This document shows positions 36,608 through 46,285 of a stretch of DNA of 64,000 bases, one piece after another. The stretch spans positions 1-64,000 of the forward strand of contig CAYLLO010000002.1 of assembly GCA_964384805.1 (NCBI GenBank). The letters are read 5' to 3'. Under the pieces are notes generated by a model. The model was not told the origin of the DNA and did no database searches. It saw only the letters and a list, made by a program, of their open reading frames with translations. The position numbers were made by a program, and so were the translations under genes. The number at the start of each line of letters is the position of its first letter. Position 1 is the stretch's first letter. This DNA comes from HGM10611 sp964384805. GTDB lineage: Bacteria > Bacillota_I > Bacilli_A > ML615J-28 > CAG-313.

Positions 36608-36617
36608 TATTTTGTTT

Positions 36618-37799
36618 TTATTCTTTGGTAATACCTTGTTCTTTAGCAACTCTTGCTACTTCTGCTGCTACAGTTGGACAAACGCGTTTATCAAATGGAG
36701 AAGGAATAATATATTCTTCATTTAATTCTTCATCTGTAACTAAAGATGCAATTGCTTTAGACGCTGCAAGTTTCATTTCTTCAGTAATATCGGTTGCTTT
36801 AGCATCTAGAGCCCCACGGAAAATACCTGGAAATACTAAAACATTATTAATTTGGTTAGGGAAATCACTTCTTCCTGTTGCAACAACTCTTGCCCCACCA
36901 GCTTTTGCTAAATCTGGCATAATTTCTGGTGTAGGGTTAGCCATTGCAAATACGATAGCGTCGTTTGCCATTGTTGAAACCATTTCAGAAGTTACAACAT
37001 TTGGCGCAGAAACTCCAATAAAGACATCTTTATCTCTAATAATTTCTGTTAGTGGACCTCTTTGTTTATTAGGGTTAGTTATTTCAGCCATAGCAGCTTG
37101 AGCAGGATTCATCCACTCTTCTCCAGGACATAAAGCCCCTTGACGATCTACTAACACAATATCTTTAACCCCAAATTGTAAAATTAATTTACAAATTGAA
37201 ATTCCTGCAGAACCAGCACCATTAATAACTACATGGATATCTTCCATTTTCTTACCTACAAGTTTTAAAGCATTGATTAAACCCGCACATACAACAATAG
37301 CTGTACCATGTTGATCATCATGGAACACTGGAATATCTAATTCTTTCTTTAAACGCGACTCAATTTCAAAACATCTTGGAGCTGAAATATCTTCTAAATT
37401 AATACCACCAAAACATGGTGCAATTCTCTTAACTGTCGCAATAATTTCTTCTGTATCTTTAGTATCTAAACAAATTGGAAAGGCATCGACATTCGCAAAA
37501 TTTTTAAATAAAATTGCTTTACCTTCCATAACAGGCATACCTGCTAAAGGACCGATATCTCCAAGTCCTAGTACAGCTGTCCCATCTGATACCACAGCAA
37601 CTAAATTTCCTTTAGATGTATATTTATAGACATCTGCAGGATTTTCGGCAATTTTTCGACAGGGTTCTGCAACTCCTGGAGAATATGCTTGAGATAATTG
37701 ATCTCTATTTTCAACAACTACTTTTGATAAAACTTCTAGTTTCCCTGGACCTTTTTCATGAAGTTCTAAACTTTTTTCATAAACAGTTTTTTCTGCCAT
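36618..37799 (-). CDS. NAD(P)-dependent malic enzyme
   Basis: Oxidative decarboxylation of L-malate to pyruvate. The short bacterial form (393 residues) shows SQAYSPGVAEPCR with the catalytic Tyr, MEGKAILFK with the catalytic Lys, FHDDQHGTAIV metal-binding segment, and the Rossmann loop INGAGSAGISI. It lies 18 bp after the LDH2/MDH-type gene and precedes larA, forming a likely hydroxy-acid utilisation operon. Cofactor preference is not decided by what I can see. Confidence 0.96.
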   Translation of the reverse strand: MAEKTVYEKSLELHEKGPGKLEVLSKVVVENRDQLSQAYSPGVAEPCRKIAENPADVYKYTSKGNLVAVVSDGTAVLGLGDIGPLAGMPVMEGKAILFKNFANVDAFPICLDTKDTEEIIATVKRIAPCFGGINLEDISAPRCFEIESRLKKELDIPVFHDDQHGTAIVVCAGLINALKLVGKKMEDIHVVINGAGSAGISICKLILQFGVKDIVLVDRQGALCPGEEWMNPAQAAMAEITNPNKQRGPLTEIIRDKDVFIGVSAPNVVTSEMVSTMANDAIVFAMANPTPEIMPDLAKAGGARVVATGRSDFPNQINNVLVFPGIFRGALDAKATDITEEMKLAASKAIASLVTDEELNEEYIIPSPFDKRVCPTVAAEVARVAKEQGITKE

Positions 37800-37817
37800 A
37801 ATATATACCTCCGCTTA

Positions 37818-38939
37818 TTAATAACTACTCTTGAAATTACTATTTTCTACTTTGAAATCACCAAAGTACTCTTTAACATCCATACCTAAATATTCAGCCA
37901 TATCGATCATTTCTTTAACAGTGTTAACATTTACTGGAATACCTTCTTTTTGAACTTTTTTAATAGCTTCCATTTCTTTTTCACCATGAGTATAAATGCG
38001 TTCTGCCCCATTAGCTTTTGGACTTTCACGTAATTCATTTAAGTAAGTGCTGAAATGTTTTTTAATTTCTTCAGCATCACCAAAATATGCAGGATTAATA
38101 GCCATAAAACCATGACAAATTCCACTAAATCCATTTTGCATTGTATGAGCAGAAGTATAACCTTGTGATAAAATTGAAGCAAATAATTCACAAAGCATTC
38201 CATAACCATAACCTTTATGTCCACCAAGTTGTTCAGTATCACCACCTAAAGGTACAATTCCTCCACCTTCATGAGCTTTGATGTTTCCTAATACTTCCGC
38301 AGCACTAGTTGATGATAACCCCTCTTTGTTAACTGCCCATCCAGTTGGAATAGGTTTATCCATTTTATTATACATTTCAAGTTTTCCACGAGTAACAACA
38401 GTAGTTGAAGCATCAAAGAAGAATGGATAAGGATCAGCAGGTGCAGATACCGCAATAGGATTAGAACCCAACATTGCTTTTTTACCGAATGTAGGAACCA
38501 TAATTGCTTCTGAATTAGTACAAGAGAAGCCAATCAAACCTTGATCCATTGCCATTCTTGCATAGTAACCAGCAATACCATAGTGATTAGAATTACGAAC
38601 TGAAACAATACCTACACCAGTTTTTTTAGCTTTTTCAATTGCAAGTTCCATTGCGTAATGTCCAATTAATTGACCCATTCCAGAATGCCCATCGATAACT
38701 GCGCTTATGGGAGTATCAAATACTACTTCAGGTTTTGCGTCTATTTTAATTAAACCACTTTCAATCCCTTTATGATATCTAACTAAACGTTGCATACCAT
38801 GAGATTCAATACCAAAATCATCTGACATTAGTAATACATCAGAAATAATTCTACTTTCATCTTTGGTAAATCCAAACTTTTGGAATGCTTCCATACAAAA
38901 TTTGTCTAATAATTCACGAGAATAATTAATATAAGCCAT
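37818..38939 (-). CDS. LDH2/MDH-family 2-hydroxyacid dehydrogenase
   Basis: This NAD(P)-dependent dehydrogenase belongs to the malate/L-lactate (LDH2, YlbC/AllD/ComC) family, unrelated to classical LDH. Motifs are SNHYGIAGYYARMA with the catalytic His, SNPIAVSAPADPYPFFFD and LGGHKGYGYGMLCELFA. Members oxidise malate, lactate, sulfolactate or ureidoglycolate. The operon partners malic enzyme and LarA favour malate or lactate. It is the first gene, preceded by a promoter with a CcpA-like site. 373 residues, complete. Confidence 0.93.
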   Translation of the reverse strand: MAYINYSRELLDKFCMEAFQKFGFTKDESRIISDVLLMSDDFGIESHGMQRLVRYHKGIESGLIKIDAKPEVVFDTPISAVIDGHSGMGQLIGHYAMELAIEKAKKTGVGIVSVRNSNHYGIAGYYARMAMDQGLIGFSCTNSEAIMVPTFGKKAMLGSNPIAVSAPADPYPFFFDASTTVVTRGKLEMYNKMDKPIPTGWAVNKEGLSSTSAAEVLGNIKAHEGGGIVPLGGDTEQLGGHKGYGYGMLCELFASILSQGYTSAHTMQNGFSGICHGFMAINPAYFGDAEEIKKHFSTYLNELRESPKANGAERIYTHGEKEMEAIKKVQKEGIPVNVNTVKEMIDMAEYLGMDVKEYFGDFKVENSNFKSSY

Positions 38940-38978
38940 ATTTTTACACCTTTCTTTTTTTATGTTTTACACATTTTT

Positions 38979-39016
38979 ATTTTACCATTTTTTGTATTAA
39001 AATGCAAACGTTTTAT
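38979..39016 (-). promoter_or_regulatory. Promoter of the hydroxy-acid operon with overlapping cre-like site
   Basis: TTGCAT (39002-39007), 17-bp spacer, TAAAAT (38979-38984) on the minus strand. ATAAAACGTTTGCATT (39001-39016, minus) matches the catabolite-responsive element WTGNNARCGNWWWCAW at 14 of 16 positions and covers the -35, so CcpA repression by preferred sugars is plausible. Confidence 0.5.
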
Positions 39017-39094
39017 CTTTTAGAATCTTAATTATATTATTTTCGTTTCAATTCAATATTAAATATGATTTCTGTCAAAAATGTATTTTATCTT

Positions 39095-39123
39095 TTGATT
39101 TTTTGTTAACAACACGATACAAT
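39095..39123 (+). promoter_or_regulatory. Promoter of the serine hydrolase gene
   Basis: TTGATT (39095-39100), 17-bp spacer, TACAAT (39118-39123). It lies upstream of the ATG at 39142 and overlaps the longer frame's ATG at 39103, excluding that start. Confidence 0.6.
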
Positions 39124-39141
39124 ATATTTGGAGATGATTTT

Positions 39142-40266
39142 ATGAAATATTTAAATGAATATAATGAATTTATTAAACAATTTGAAATGGTTGGTTCCAA
39201 TGTTATCTTTGTTGATAAAAATGGTAATATTGAAAATGTTACCAGTGGATTTAGTTCTTTAGAAGATAATAAAAAGACAACTACTAAATCAGTTTATCGT
39301 ATAGCATCTATTTCCAAAGTTATTGTCACAATTGGGGTACTAAAACTCTATGAGCAAGGTTTAGTAGATTTAGATGAAGATATTGAACAATACTTAGGAT
39401 TCAAAGTTCGTAATCCTAAATTTCCAAATCATAAAATCACTATTAGAATGTTAATGACTCAAACATCAAGTATTATTGACGATGGAGATTTTATAGATGG
39501 TATTTGGAAAGGCTATGACGGATCAAACTATACTAATGATTATATTAAACCAGAAGAATTATTAATACCTGGTAACAAGAGATATTATATGGGTTATAGT
39601 GATTATGAACCAGGAACTAATTTTATTTATTCTAACTTTGGTTGCGGACTTCTTGCTTGTATTGCTGAAAAAATAACTGGAATCTATTTTCCTGAATATA
39701 TTAAGCAAGTTCTTCTTCATCCACTTGAAATTTATAGTGGATTTCGTTTGGAAGACCTCGTAGAACCTGAAAACCTCGTTTCACACTATCAATATAAAGA
39801 TAATCAATTTAAACTATATCGAAACTATGAATCATTTAAAGAAGTTCAATGTTTAAAATATCCTATCGGTGATAATTTTAGAGGTGTTGCAGGAGGATTA
39901 TATATTTCTGCTGAGAACTTAGCTAAAATCATGATAATGTTAATGAATAAAGGTATATATAAAGACATTAGAATCTTAAATGAACAAACAGTAATTGAAA
40001 TGGAAAAAGTACAATGGAGTGGTAATCCAACTGACCCTACTTACCATAAAAAAGGTCTTCAAATGATTATTATGGATAATTTCACCAAAGACCCTTTATA
40101 TGGTCATTTTGGTAATGCATATGGTTTAAGAAGTTTTATGTTATACAATAAAAATGGTGGATTAATCTTTTTATGTAATGGAGCCAACTTCTTATCTAAT
40201 GAAGAACATATGACCATTCTTCAAGAAAAAGTTATCAAGTTTTTAGTAGAAAAAACTAATTTATAA
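39142..40266 (+). CDS. Beta-lactamase-fold serine hydrolase
   Basis: Member of the class C beta-lactamase/penicillin-binding-like serine hydrolases. The nucleophile motif SxxK is ASISKV (about residue 55), YSN in FIYSNFGCGL is the second motif, and HFGNAYG near the C-terminus is the HxG-type third motif. There is no signal peptide, so it probably acts in the cytosol as an esterase, peptidase or amide hydrolase rather than a resistance enzyme. The start was set by GGAGATG at 39130-39136 and the promoter upstream. One of only two plus-strand genes. Confidence 0.88.
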   Translation: MKYLNEYNEFIKQFEMVGSNVIFVDKNGNIENVTSGFSSLEDNKKTTTKSVYRIASISKVIVTIGVLKLYEQGLVDLDEDIEQYLGFKVRNPKFPNHKITIRMLMTQTSSIIDDGDFIDGIWKGYDGSNYTNDYIKPEELLIPGNKRYYMGYSDYEPGTNFIYSNFGCGLLACIAEKITGIYFPEYIKQVLLHPLEIYSGFRLEDLVEPENLVSHYQYKDNQFKLYRNYESFKEVQCLKYPIGDNFRGVAGGLYISAENLAKIMIMLMNKGIYKDIRILNEQTVIEMEKVQWSGNPTDPTYHKKGLQMIIMDNFTKDPLYGHFGNAYGLRSFMLYNKNGGLIFLCNGANFLSNEEHMTILQEKVIKFLVEKTNL

Positions 40267-40267
40267 A

Positions 40268-40295
40268 TAAAGGATTAAAAATTTTTAATTCTTTT
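40268..40295 (+). terminator. Terminator of the serine hydrolase gene
   Basis: AAAGGATTAAAAA-like arm runs into TTTTTAATTCTTTT with almost no loop, then further T. An AT-rich stem with one G-U; moderate support. Confidence 0.5.
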
Positions 40296-40493
40296 CTCTT
40301 ATTGAATCACTATATAGTCTCATATACGACTCGATGAAAATTATAATTATAATTTTCTTTTTTGTTACTGTAACGTTGAGTAATAATAGAAAATTTTTTA
40401 TTGAATAACAAAACATTCTATATAAACCTTATTATACATTTGTTGTTTCAAGTATGTCTTCATTAACAAAACTAGAATTTTTTACAGAGCCGA
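40296..40493. other. Gene-free spacer between convergent genes
   Basis: About 200 bp of AT-rich DNA between the two convergent terminators. I see no open frame with a ribosome binding site, no repeat and no RNA gene. Confidence 0.5.
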
Positions 40494-40522
40494 AAAAATG
40501 AGCGTTATTTACGCTCATTTTT
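40494..40522 (-). terminator. Terminator of ligA
   Basis: AAAAATGAGCGT, loop of five, ACGCTCATTTTT: perfect 12-bp stem with T run on the minus strand. It ends the long groES-to-ligA gene run. Confidence 0.92.
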
Positions 40523-40540
40523 GATAATTTTCATAATATT

Positions 40541-42523
40541 TTATTTCGTCATATCTAAGAATTCATCTTCAGTAAAAATCGGAATTCCTAAAGCTATTGC
40601 TTTTTGTTTTTTACTTCCTGCATCTACACCCGCAACCACAAAGGTTGTTTTTTTAGTTACTGAAGATGAGACTCTACCACCTAAAGATTCGATTAAAAGA
40701 GTTGCTTCTTCTCTTGTAAATTTTTCTAGTTTTCCAGTCAAAACAATTGTTTTTCCTTCAAAAAGTTGTTCTTTTTTCTCTTTTTCTTCTTCTATCGGAT
40801 TTACTCCCAAAACTTTTAATCTTTCAAGTAACTCGAGATTTTTAGGGTTTTTAAAGTATTCAACGATACTTTCGGCCATAACTGTACCTACATCGGGTAT
40901 CATTAATAATTCTTCTAATTTTACTTCTTTTAATTCATCAATAGAGTGGTATCTTTTGGCTAGATTTTTAGAGGCTTTGGCTCCAATAAATCTAATACCA
41001 AGTCCAAAAATAAATTTATCTAAAGTGTTCTTTTTACTTTCTTCAATGGCATTAATTAAATTAGTTACTCTTAAATTTCCCATACCATCAAGTTTAGTTA
41101 ATTCATATTTATAGTTTTTTAATTCATATATATCTGCAATATTTCTAACATACCCTAAATCATAGAAAGTTTCTAATTGTTTTTCTCCTAATCCATCAAT
41201 ATCCATTGCGACTCTACTCGCATAATGAATAATTTGTTCTAGATTTTTTCCACCACAATTAGCATTTACACAGTAATGTGCCGCTTCACTCTCCTTACGA
41301 ACTAAAGGTTCATTGCATATTGGGCAATTAGTAATCATTTCAAAAGTTTTGTTTTGTTTATCTCGTCTAGTCAAATCAACTCCTATAACTTCTGGAATAA
41401 TTTCTCCTGCTTTTCTTACTCTTACATAGTCACCAATACGAATATCTCGCTCTACAATAAAATCTTCATTATTAAGCGTTGCTCTTGATACGGTACTTCC
41501 ACTAATAATTACTGGATCCATTACCGCATTAGGAATTATTTTCCCAGTTCTACCAACAGTAAAGATAATATCTCTTAATTTCGTTACTGCAACCTCAGCA
41601 GGAAATTTATACGCAATAGCCCATTTCGGAACTTTAACAGTATAACCTATTTCATCATATAAATCTAAATTGTCTACCTTTATAACAATACCATCTGTCT
41701 CATATGGTAAATTTTTACGTTTTTCTTTAAAACTTTCAATATATGCGATTACTTCATTAATAGAATTACATTTTTTATAATACGGATTAACATTAAATCC
41801 TTGATTTTTTAAAAACTCCATTACTTCGCTTTGTGAATGAACATCGTATTTTTCAGGATTTACTAAAGTGTAAGCAAAATGTTCTAATTTTCTCATTTTT
41901 GTAATGTTAGCATCTAACTGTCTTAGACTTCCTCCTGCAGCATTTCTTGGGTTCGCAAAAGGTTCTAATCCTTCACTTAATCTTTGTTCATTTAAAGATT
42001 CAAAAACATCTTTACTCATATATACTTCTCCGCGTACCTCTAAATCTAATTGTTCTTTTAAGATTTTAGGTAAAACGTTAATTGTTAGCATATTTTTAGT
42101 AATGTTTTCTCCAGTTACTCCGTTTCCTCTCGTAGCCCCTAAGACTAAGAGTCCCTTTTCATAGTGAGCGGTAGAGGCAATCCCATCTATTTTTAATTCA
42201 CAAGTATATGATATTTTTTCTGAAGTAGTTTTTTTAATTCGCAAATCAAATTCTCTTAGTTCATCATAGCTAAAAGCATTAGCTAGTGACATCATCCCGT
42301 TTTTATGAACAATCGTATCTAAATCGAGTTTTAAAAAATCACCAACCTTTTTTGTCGGGGTATTATTAAGTACCAAATTCGGATTAGCTTTTTCTAAGGC
42401 TTCTAACTCTTTCATTAAGCTATCATATTCTAAATCAGTAGCCGTTGGATTATCTAAAACATAATATTCATAGTTATAGCGATTTAATAAATTAGTTAAA
42501 TATTCAATCCGTTCTTTGGTATT
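40541..42523 (-). CDS. ligA: NAD-dependent DNA ligase LigA
   Basis: LigA seals nicks in replication and repair using NAD. The adenylation motif CELKIDG with active-site Lys, ATRGNGVTGENIT, GRTGKIIPNA, the four-Cys zinc finger (CPICNEPLV, HYCVNANC), helix-hairpin-helix repeats and a C-terminal BRCT domain (GKTIVLTGKLEKFTREEA) are in order. The frame opens at 42550, but AGGAGA precedes the ATG at 42523, which is taken as start and leaves 13 bp after pcrA. Length is typical. Confidence 0.97.
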   Translation of the reverse strand, partial: NTKERIEYLTNLLNRYNYEYYVLDNPTATDLEYDSLMKELEALEKANPNLVLNNTPTKKVGDFLKLDLDTIVHKNGMMSLANAFSYDELREFDLRIKKTTSEKISYTCELKIDGIASTAHYEKGLLVLGATRGNGVTGENITKNMLTINVLPKILKEQLDLEVRGEVYMSKDVFESLNEQRLSEGLEPFANPRNAAGGSLRQLDANITKMRKLEHFAYTLVNPEKYDVHSQSEVMEFLKNQGFNVNPYYKKCNSINEVIAYIESFKEKRKNLPYETDGIVIKVDNLDLYDEIGYTVKVPKWAIAYKFPAEVAVTKLRDIIFTVGRTGKIIPNAVMDPVIISGSTVSRATLNNEDFIVERDIRIGDYVRVRKAGEIIPEVIGVDLTRRDKQNKTFEMITNCPICNEPLVRKESEAAHYCVNANCGGKNLEQIIHYASRVAMDIDGLGEKQLETFYDLGYVRNIADIYELKNYKYELTKLDGMGNLRVTNLINAIEESKKNTLDKFIFGLGIRFIGAKASKNLAKRYHSIDELKEVKLEELLMIPDVGTVMAESIVEYFKNPKNLELLERLKVLGVNPIEEEKEKKEQLFEGKTIVLTGKLEKFTREEATLLIESLGGRVSSSVTKKTTFVVAGVDAGSKKQKAIALGIPIFTEDEFLDMTK

Positions 42524-42536
42524 CATAACCTTTCTC

Positions 42537-44639
42537 CTATTCTTCTCCACCTCTAATAATAGCAGGGTGAGTTTTCAATATTTTACGCAAACTATTATCT
42601 TTTTCAAATAAAATTTGAGCTGTTAAATCGTCTACCGCAATCACAATACCTGCTCCAAAATTACTATGATACAAGTGTTCCCCAACATGAATTTCTCCCA
42701 AATCATCTTTATTTTTCTTAACTTCAGTTTTAAAATGATCATTTAATTCTGAATTTGATAAATATTCTGTCAAAAAACGTGATTTTTGATTTTTTACTAC
42801 TCGGCCATAAATTAAGCGACGTGTAGCACAAGTAAGATATATTCGTTCTTTTGCTCTTGTAAAAGCAACATAGGCAACTCGACGTTCTTCCTCAATATCT
42901 GATTCTTCTCTTAAAGCAGGAAAAATTCCTTCTTCTAATGCCGTAACAAAAACAACTTTAAACTCTAATCCTTTTGACGAATGCACCGTTGAAAGAACAA
43001 CCCCTTTTTGGTTATCAGTATCACCCAAAGACTCATCTAAAATAATTTCATCAAAACTGCATTTCAATTTTTCTTCATTCGTCAAATTTCCGTCTAAAAA
43101 ATTAGCTTCTACTTTTAAAAGAATGGATTTAAATTCTTCTAAGTTTCCAACTCTATTACTTTCATTATTTTTATCTTCTTCTTCGACCATTTCTAAATAA
43201 CCACTTTTTTCTAATAAATAGTCATAAAAATCTTGTAATGACAATTCATTAATTTTGGTTTTAAAATCTAAAATCATTTGTTTAAAACCTTGTAAAGCAT
43301 TAGTCTTACTAGAAGGCGATATAGTATGGGTAAGCGTAATTGCCTCAAGTAAACTAACATTTTTATTAGTCATTACTTCTAAAACTTTCTCAATTGTTTT
43401 TTCACCAATTCCTCTAGCAGGTTGGTTAATGATTCGTTTAAAATGATTAATATTATTAGGATTTATAATAAATTTTAAATAACTAATAATGTCTTTTATT
43501 TCTCGACGTTTTAAATATGATACTCCACCATAAATGGAATAAGGTATTTTATTCTCAATAAAGGCTAATTCAAAATTACGAGAAATGACATTATTACGAT
43601 ATAAAACAGCGATATCGTGATAATCATATCCTTTTTTGACTAAAGTTTTTATTTCACTTGCCACATATCTTGCTTCATCTTCAAAGTAAAATGCCTCATT
43701 GATAACTATATCTTTAAAAGAACCTTCTACTTGACCTTTTAAATTTTTCTTTTCACGATTACTGTTATTCGCAATTAAACTATTGGCTCCTTTTAAAATG
43801 GCATTACTTGAACGATAGTTTTGATTAAGAATGATTTTTTGTGACTCGGGATAATCATCTAAGAAAAGATACATATTATCAACAGTTCCTCCAGTAAAGG
43901 AGTAAATGCTTTGGTCATCATCCCCAACAACAAATAAGTTTCTTTTTTCACCTGCCAGTAATTTGACAATTTCGTATTGAATATAGTTTGTATCTTGAAA
44001 TTCATCTACTAAAATATATTGATAATGTTCTTGTAGATTCTTTAAAAATGTTTGATCTTTTAATAACAATTTCTTAGTTAAAACAAGTAAATCGTCAAAA
44101 TCAACCAAATTATGAGACTTTAAATATTTTTGATAACAATTATAAACTTTTTCTTGTAACGCAAATAATTTAACATTTTCATGTAATTTATAATTGCCAA
44201 TAACTTTTAAGGCTTCCTTAGGAGAAAAATATTTACGATCAAGATTTTCATCTTTGTAAATTTCATTGATTACTTTAAAAGCATCTTCATCATCAATAAT
44301 TTCAAAGTCTTTCGTGTATCCTATTGCATCAATACCACCACGTAGTATTTTGGCACACAAAGCATGAATGGTTGAAATATTAATATATTTTGCTTTATCT
44401 CCAACAATATTTGCAACTTTTTCACGCATTTCGTTAGTAGCTTTTTTCGTAAAAGTTATCGCCAAAATATTATATGGCATAATATTTTTTTCACTTATCA
44501 TATATGCGATTCTGGTAGTTAAAACTCTCGTTTTCCCTGTTCCCGCACCTGCGAAAACCATTATAGGTCCTTCTACTGCTTTTACTGCTTCTAATTGTTC
44601 TTTGTTTAATTTTTCTAACAAACCTTCCATTTTATCCAT
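42537..44639 (-). CDS. pcrA: UvrD/PcrA-type DNA helicase
   Basis: Superfamily 1A 3'-to-5' helicase acting in repair, replication restart and removal of recombinase. Motifs: FAGAGTGKTRVL (Walker A), LVDEFQDTNYIQ (motif II), VVGDDDQSIYSFTGG (III), LNQNYRSSNAIL, STVHSSKGLEFKVVFV (V) and VAYVAFTRAKERIYL (VI). The 700 residues match PcrA. There is no clear Shine-Dalgarno; the glnS stop is one base before the ATG (TAATATG), suggesting reinitiation. The neighbour ligA fits the common pcrA-ligA pair of Firmicutes. Confidence 0.96.
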   Translation of the reverse strand: MDKMEGLLEKLNKEQLEAVKAVEGPIMVFAGAGTGKTRVLTTRIAYMISEKNIMPYNILAITFTKKATNEMREKVANIVGDKAKYINISTIHALCAKILRGGIDAIGYTKDFEIIDDEDAFKVINEIYKDENLDRKYFSPKEALKVIGNYKLHENVKLFALQEKVYNCYQKYLKSHNLVDFDDLLVLTKKLLLKDQTFLKNLQEHYQYILVDEFQDTNYIQYEIVKLLAGEKRNLFVVGDDDQSIYSFTGGTVDNMYLFLDDYPESQKIILNQNYRSSNAILKGANSLIANNSNREKKNLKGQVEGSFKDIVINEAFYFEDEARYVASEIKTLVKKGYDYHDIAVLYRNNVISRNFELAFIENKIPYSIYGGVSYLKRREIKDIISYLKFIINPNNINHFKRIINQPARGIGEKTIEKVLEVMTNKNVSLLEAITLTHTISPSSKTNALQGFKQMILDFKTKINELSLQDFYDYLLEKSGYLEMVEEEDKNNESNRVGNLEEFKSILLKVEANFLDGNLTNEEKLKCSFDEIILDESLGDTDNQKGVVLSTVHSSKGLEFKVVFVTALEEGIFPALREESDIEEERRVAYVAFTRAKERIYLTCATRRLIYGRVVKNQKSRFLTEYLSNSELNDHFKTEVKKNKDDLGEIHVGEHLYHSNFGAGIVIAVDDLTAQILFEKDNSLRKILKTHPAIIRGGEE

Positions 44640-44640
44640 A

Positions 44641-46284
44641 TTATTTATTGAAAGATGATTTTAAATTAACAATTCGATTAAAAATCAACTTATTTCCTTT
44701 CGATTCATAATCAGTAGTAAAGTAACCATTACGAACAAATTGATATTTATCCATAGGACAAGTATCTTTTAGCCATGCTTCCACAAAGCCTTCTTTAGTT
44801 ACCCAAGAATTAGGGTTGAGGCGTTCTTTAAAATTTTCACTTGAAACAACACTATCTAAAATAAGTGGCTCAAATAAATTGAAAGTTGCAGGTACAGCAG
44901 TTGATGCATCTACAAAATGGATTGTACCATTCGGTTTACGTTCATTAAAGCCAGTACCATTTTTGGTTTTTTCATCATATGTACAATGTAATTCAATAAT
45001 TTCTCCTTCTTCATCACGAATTACTTCTTCACACTTAATAAAGTAGGCATTCATTAGTCTAACTTCTAAACCTTTAGATAAACGTTTCCAATGTTTATTC
45101 GGTTTTTCTTCTAAGAAATCTTCTTTTTCAATATATAAATTACGTGAAAAAGTAATAGTATGTGAACCAAGTTCAGGATTTTCCATATTATTCAAAACGG
45201 GCAATTCTTCAACTTTATTTTCTGGATAGTTCGTAATAACCACTTTTAATGGTTCAATAATAGCCATTGGCCGAGCACTTTTCATTTTTAAATCATCACG
45301 TAAAAAATGTTCTAACATTTCATAATCAATTGTAGAATTAATCTTTGATAATCCCGTCGATAAAATAAAGTTTTTAATAGCCTCAGGAGTGAATCCACGT
45401 CTTCTAAGTCCTGTTAAAGTAGGCATACGTGGATCATCATATCCTTTTACTAACCCTTCATCTACAAGTTGTTTTAAGTAACGTTTACTCATAATCATAT
45501 TAGTAATACCTAAACGTCCGAATTCAATTTGACGTGGTTTATGTAAAACATCACAATTATTAATTACCCAATCATATAAGGGACGATGGTCTTCATATTC
45601 TAAACTACATAGTGAATGAGTAATTCCTTCAAAAGAATCTTGTAATGGGTGAGCAAAATCATACATTGGATAAATACACCATTTATTACCTGTTTGATGA
45701 TGATTAATATGAATTATGCGGTAAATTACTGGATCACGCATATTAATATTAGGGCTACTCATATCAATTTTAGCCCTTAAAGTTTTAGCCCCATTGGGAT
45801 AAACTCCATTTTTCATTTCTTCAAATAGTTTTAAGTTTTCTTCAATGCTTCTATTGCGGTAAGGAGAATTTTGACCAGGAGTATTAGTATCTCCGCGATA
45901 AGCAGAAACTTCTTCTTGGGACAAGTCACAAACAAACGCTAAACCCTTTTTTATTAAAAGGACAGCCTTTTCATAAGTTTTTTCAAAATAACTTGAGCCG
46001 TATACAACAATTTCAGGAGTATATCCAAGCCAAGCTAAATCTTCTTTAATAGCTTCAACAAATTCAACATCTTCTTTTACAGGGTTGGTATCATCAAAGC
46101 GAAGGTTAGTTTTGCCACCAAAACTTTTAGCAAGTTCAAAATTTGTAATAATTGCTCGAGCATGACCGATATGCAAATACGCATTAGGTTCAGGGGGAAA
46201 TCTTGTCAAAATATGATCTACAACCCCAGTTTCAAGTTCATTTTTCATAATTGTTTTTATAAAATTTGATGTATTATCCATCAT
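44641..46284 (-). CDS. glnS: Glutaminyl-tRNA synthetase
   Basis: Class I synthetase that charges tRNA-Gln directly. FPPEPNAYLHIGHA holds the HIGH motif, MIMSKRYLKQL the KMSKS-like motif, LRFDDTNP and the C-terminal anticodon-binding beta barrels (GTIHFVDAS, SVVSSENFKERLNP) are present. GlnRS is uncommon in Bacillota, most of which use GatCAB amidation, so it is a lineage marker. GAGGTGA precedes the start, 1 bp after the B3/4 gene. It is 547 residues, complete. Confidence 0.97.
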   Translation of the reverse strand: MMDNTSNFIKTIMKNELETGVVDHILTRFPPEPNAYLHIGHARAIITNFELAKSFGGKTNLRFDDTNPVKEDVEFVEAIKEDLAWLGYTPEIVVYGSSYFEKTYEKAVLLIKKGLAFVCDLSQEEVSAYRGDTNTPGQNSPYRNRSIEENLKLFEEMKNGVYPNGAKTLRAKIDMSSPNINMRDPVIYRIIHINHHQTGNKWCIYPMYDFAHPLQDSFEGITHSLCSLEYEDHRPLYDWVINNCDVLHKPRQIEFGRLGITNMIMSKRYLKQLVDEGLVKGYDDPRMPTLTGLRRRGFTPEAIKNFILSTGLSKINSTIDYEMLEHFLRDDLKMKSARPMAIIEPLKVVITNYPENKVEELPVLNNMENPELGSHTITFSRNLYIEKEDFLEEKPNKHWKRLSKGLEVRLMNAYFIKCEEVIRDEEGEIIELHCTYDEKTKNGTGFNERKPNGTIHFVDASTAVPATFNLFEPLILDSVVSSENFKERLNPNSWVTKEGFVEAWLKDTCPMDKYQFVRNGYFTTDYESKGNKLIFNRIVNLKSSFNK

Positions 46285-46285
46285 T

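Larger units (their letters stand above)
38940..39141. other. Divergent promoter region between the hydroxy-acid operon and serine hydrolase gene
   Basis: About 200 bp without a gene, holding one promoter on each strand (38979-39007 minus, 39095-39123 plus) and a cre-like site at 39001-39016. Confidence 0.6.
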
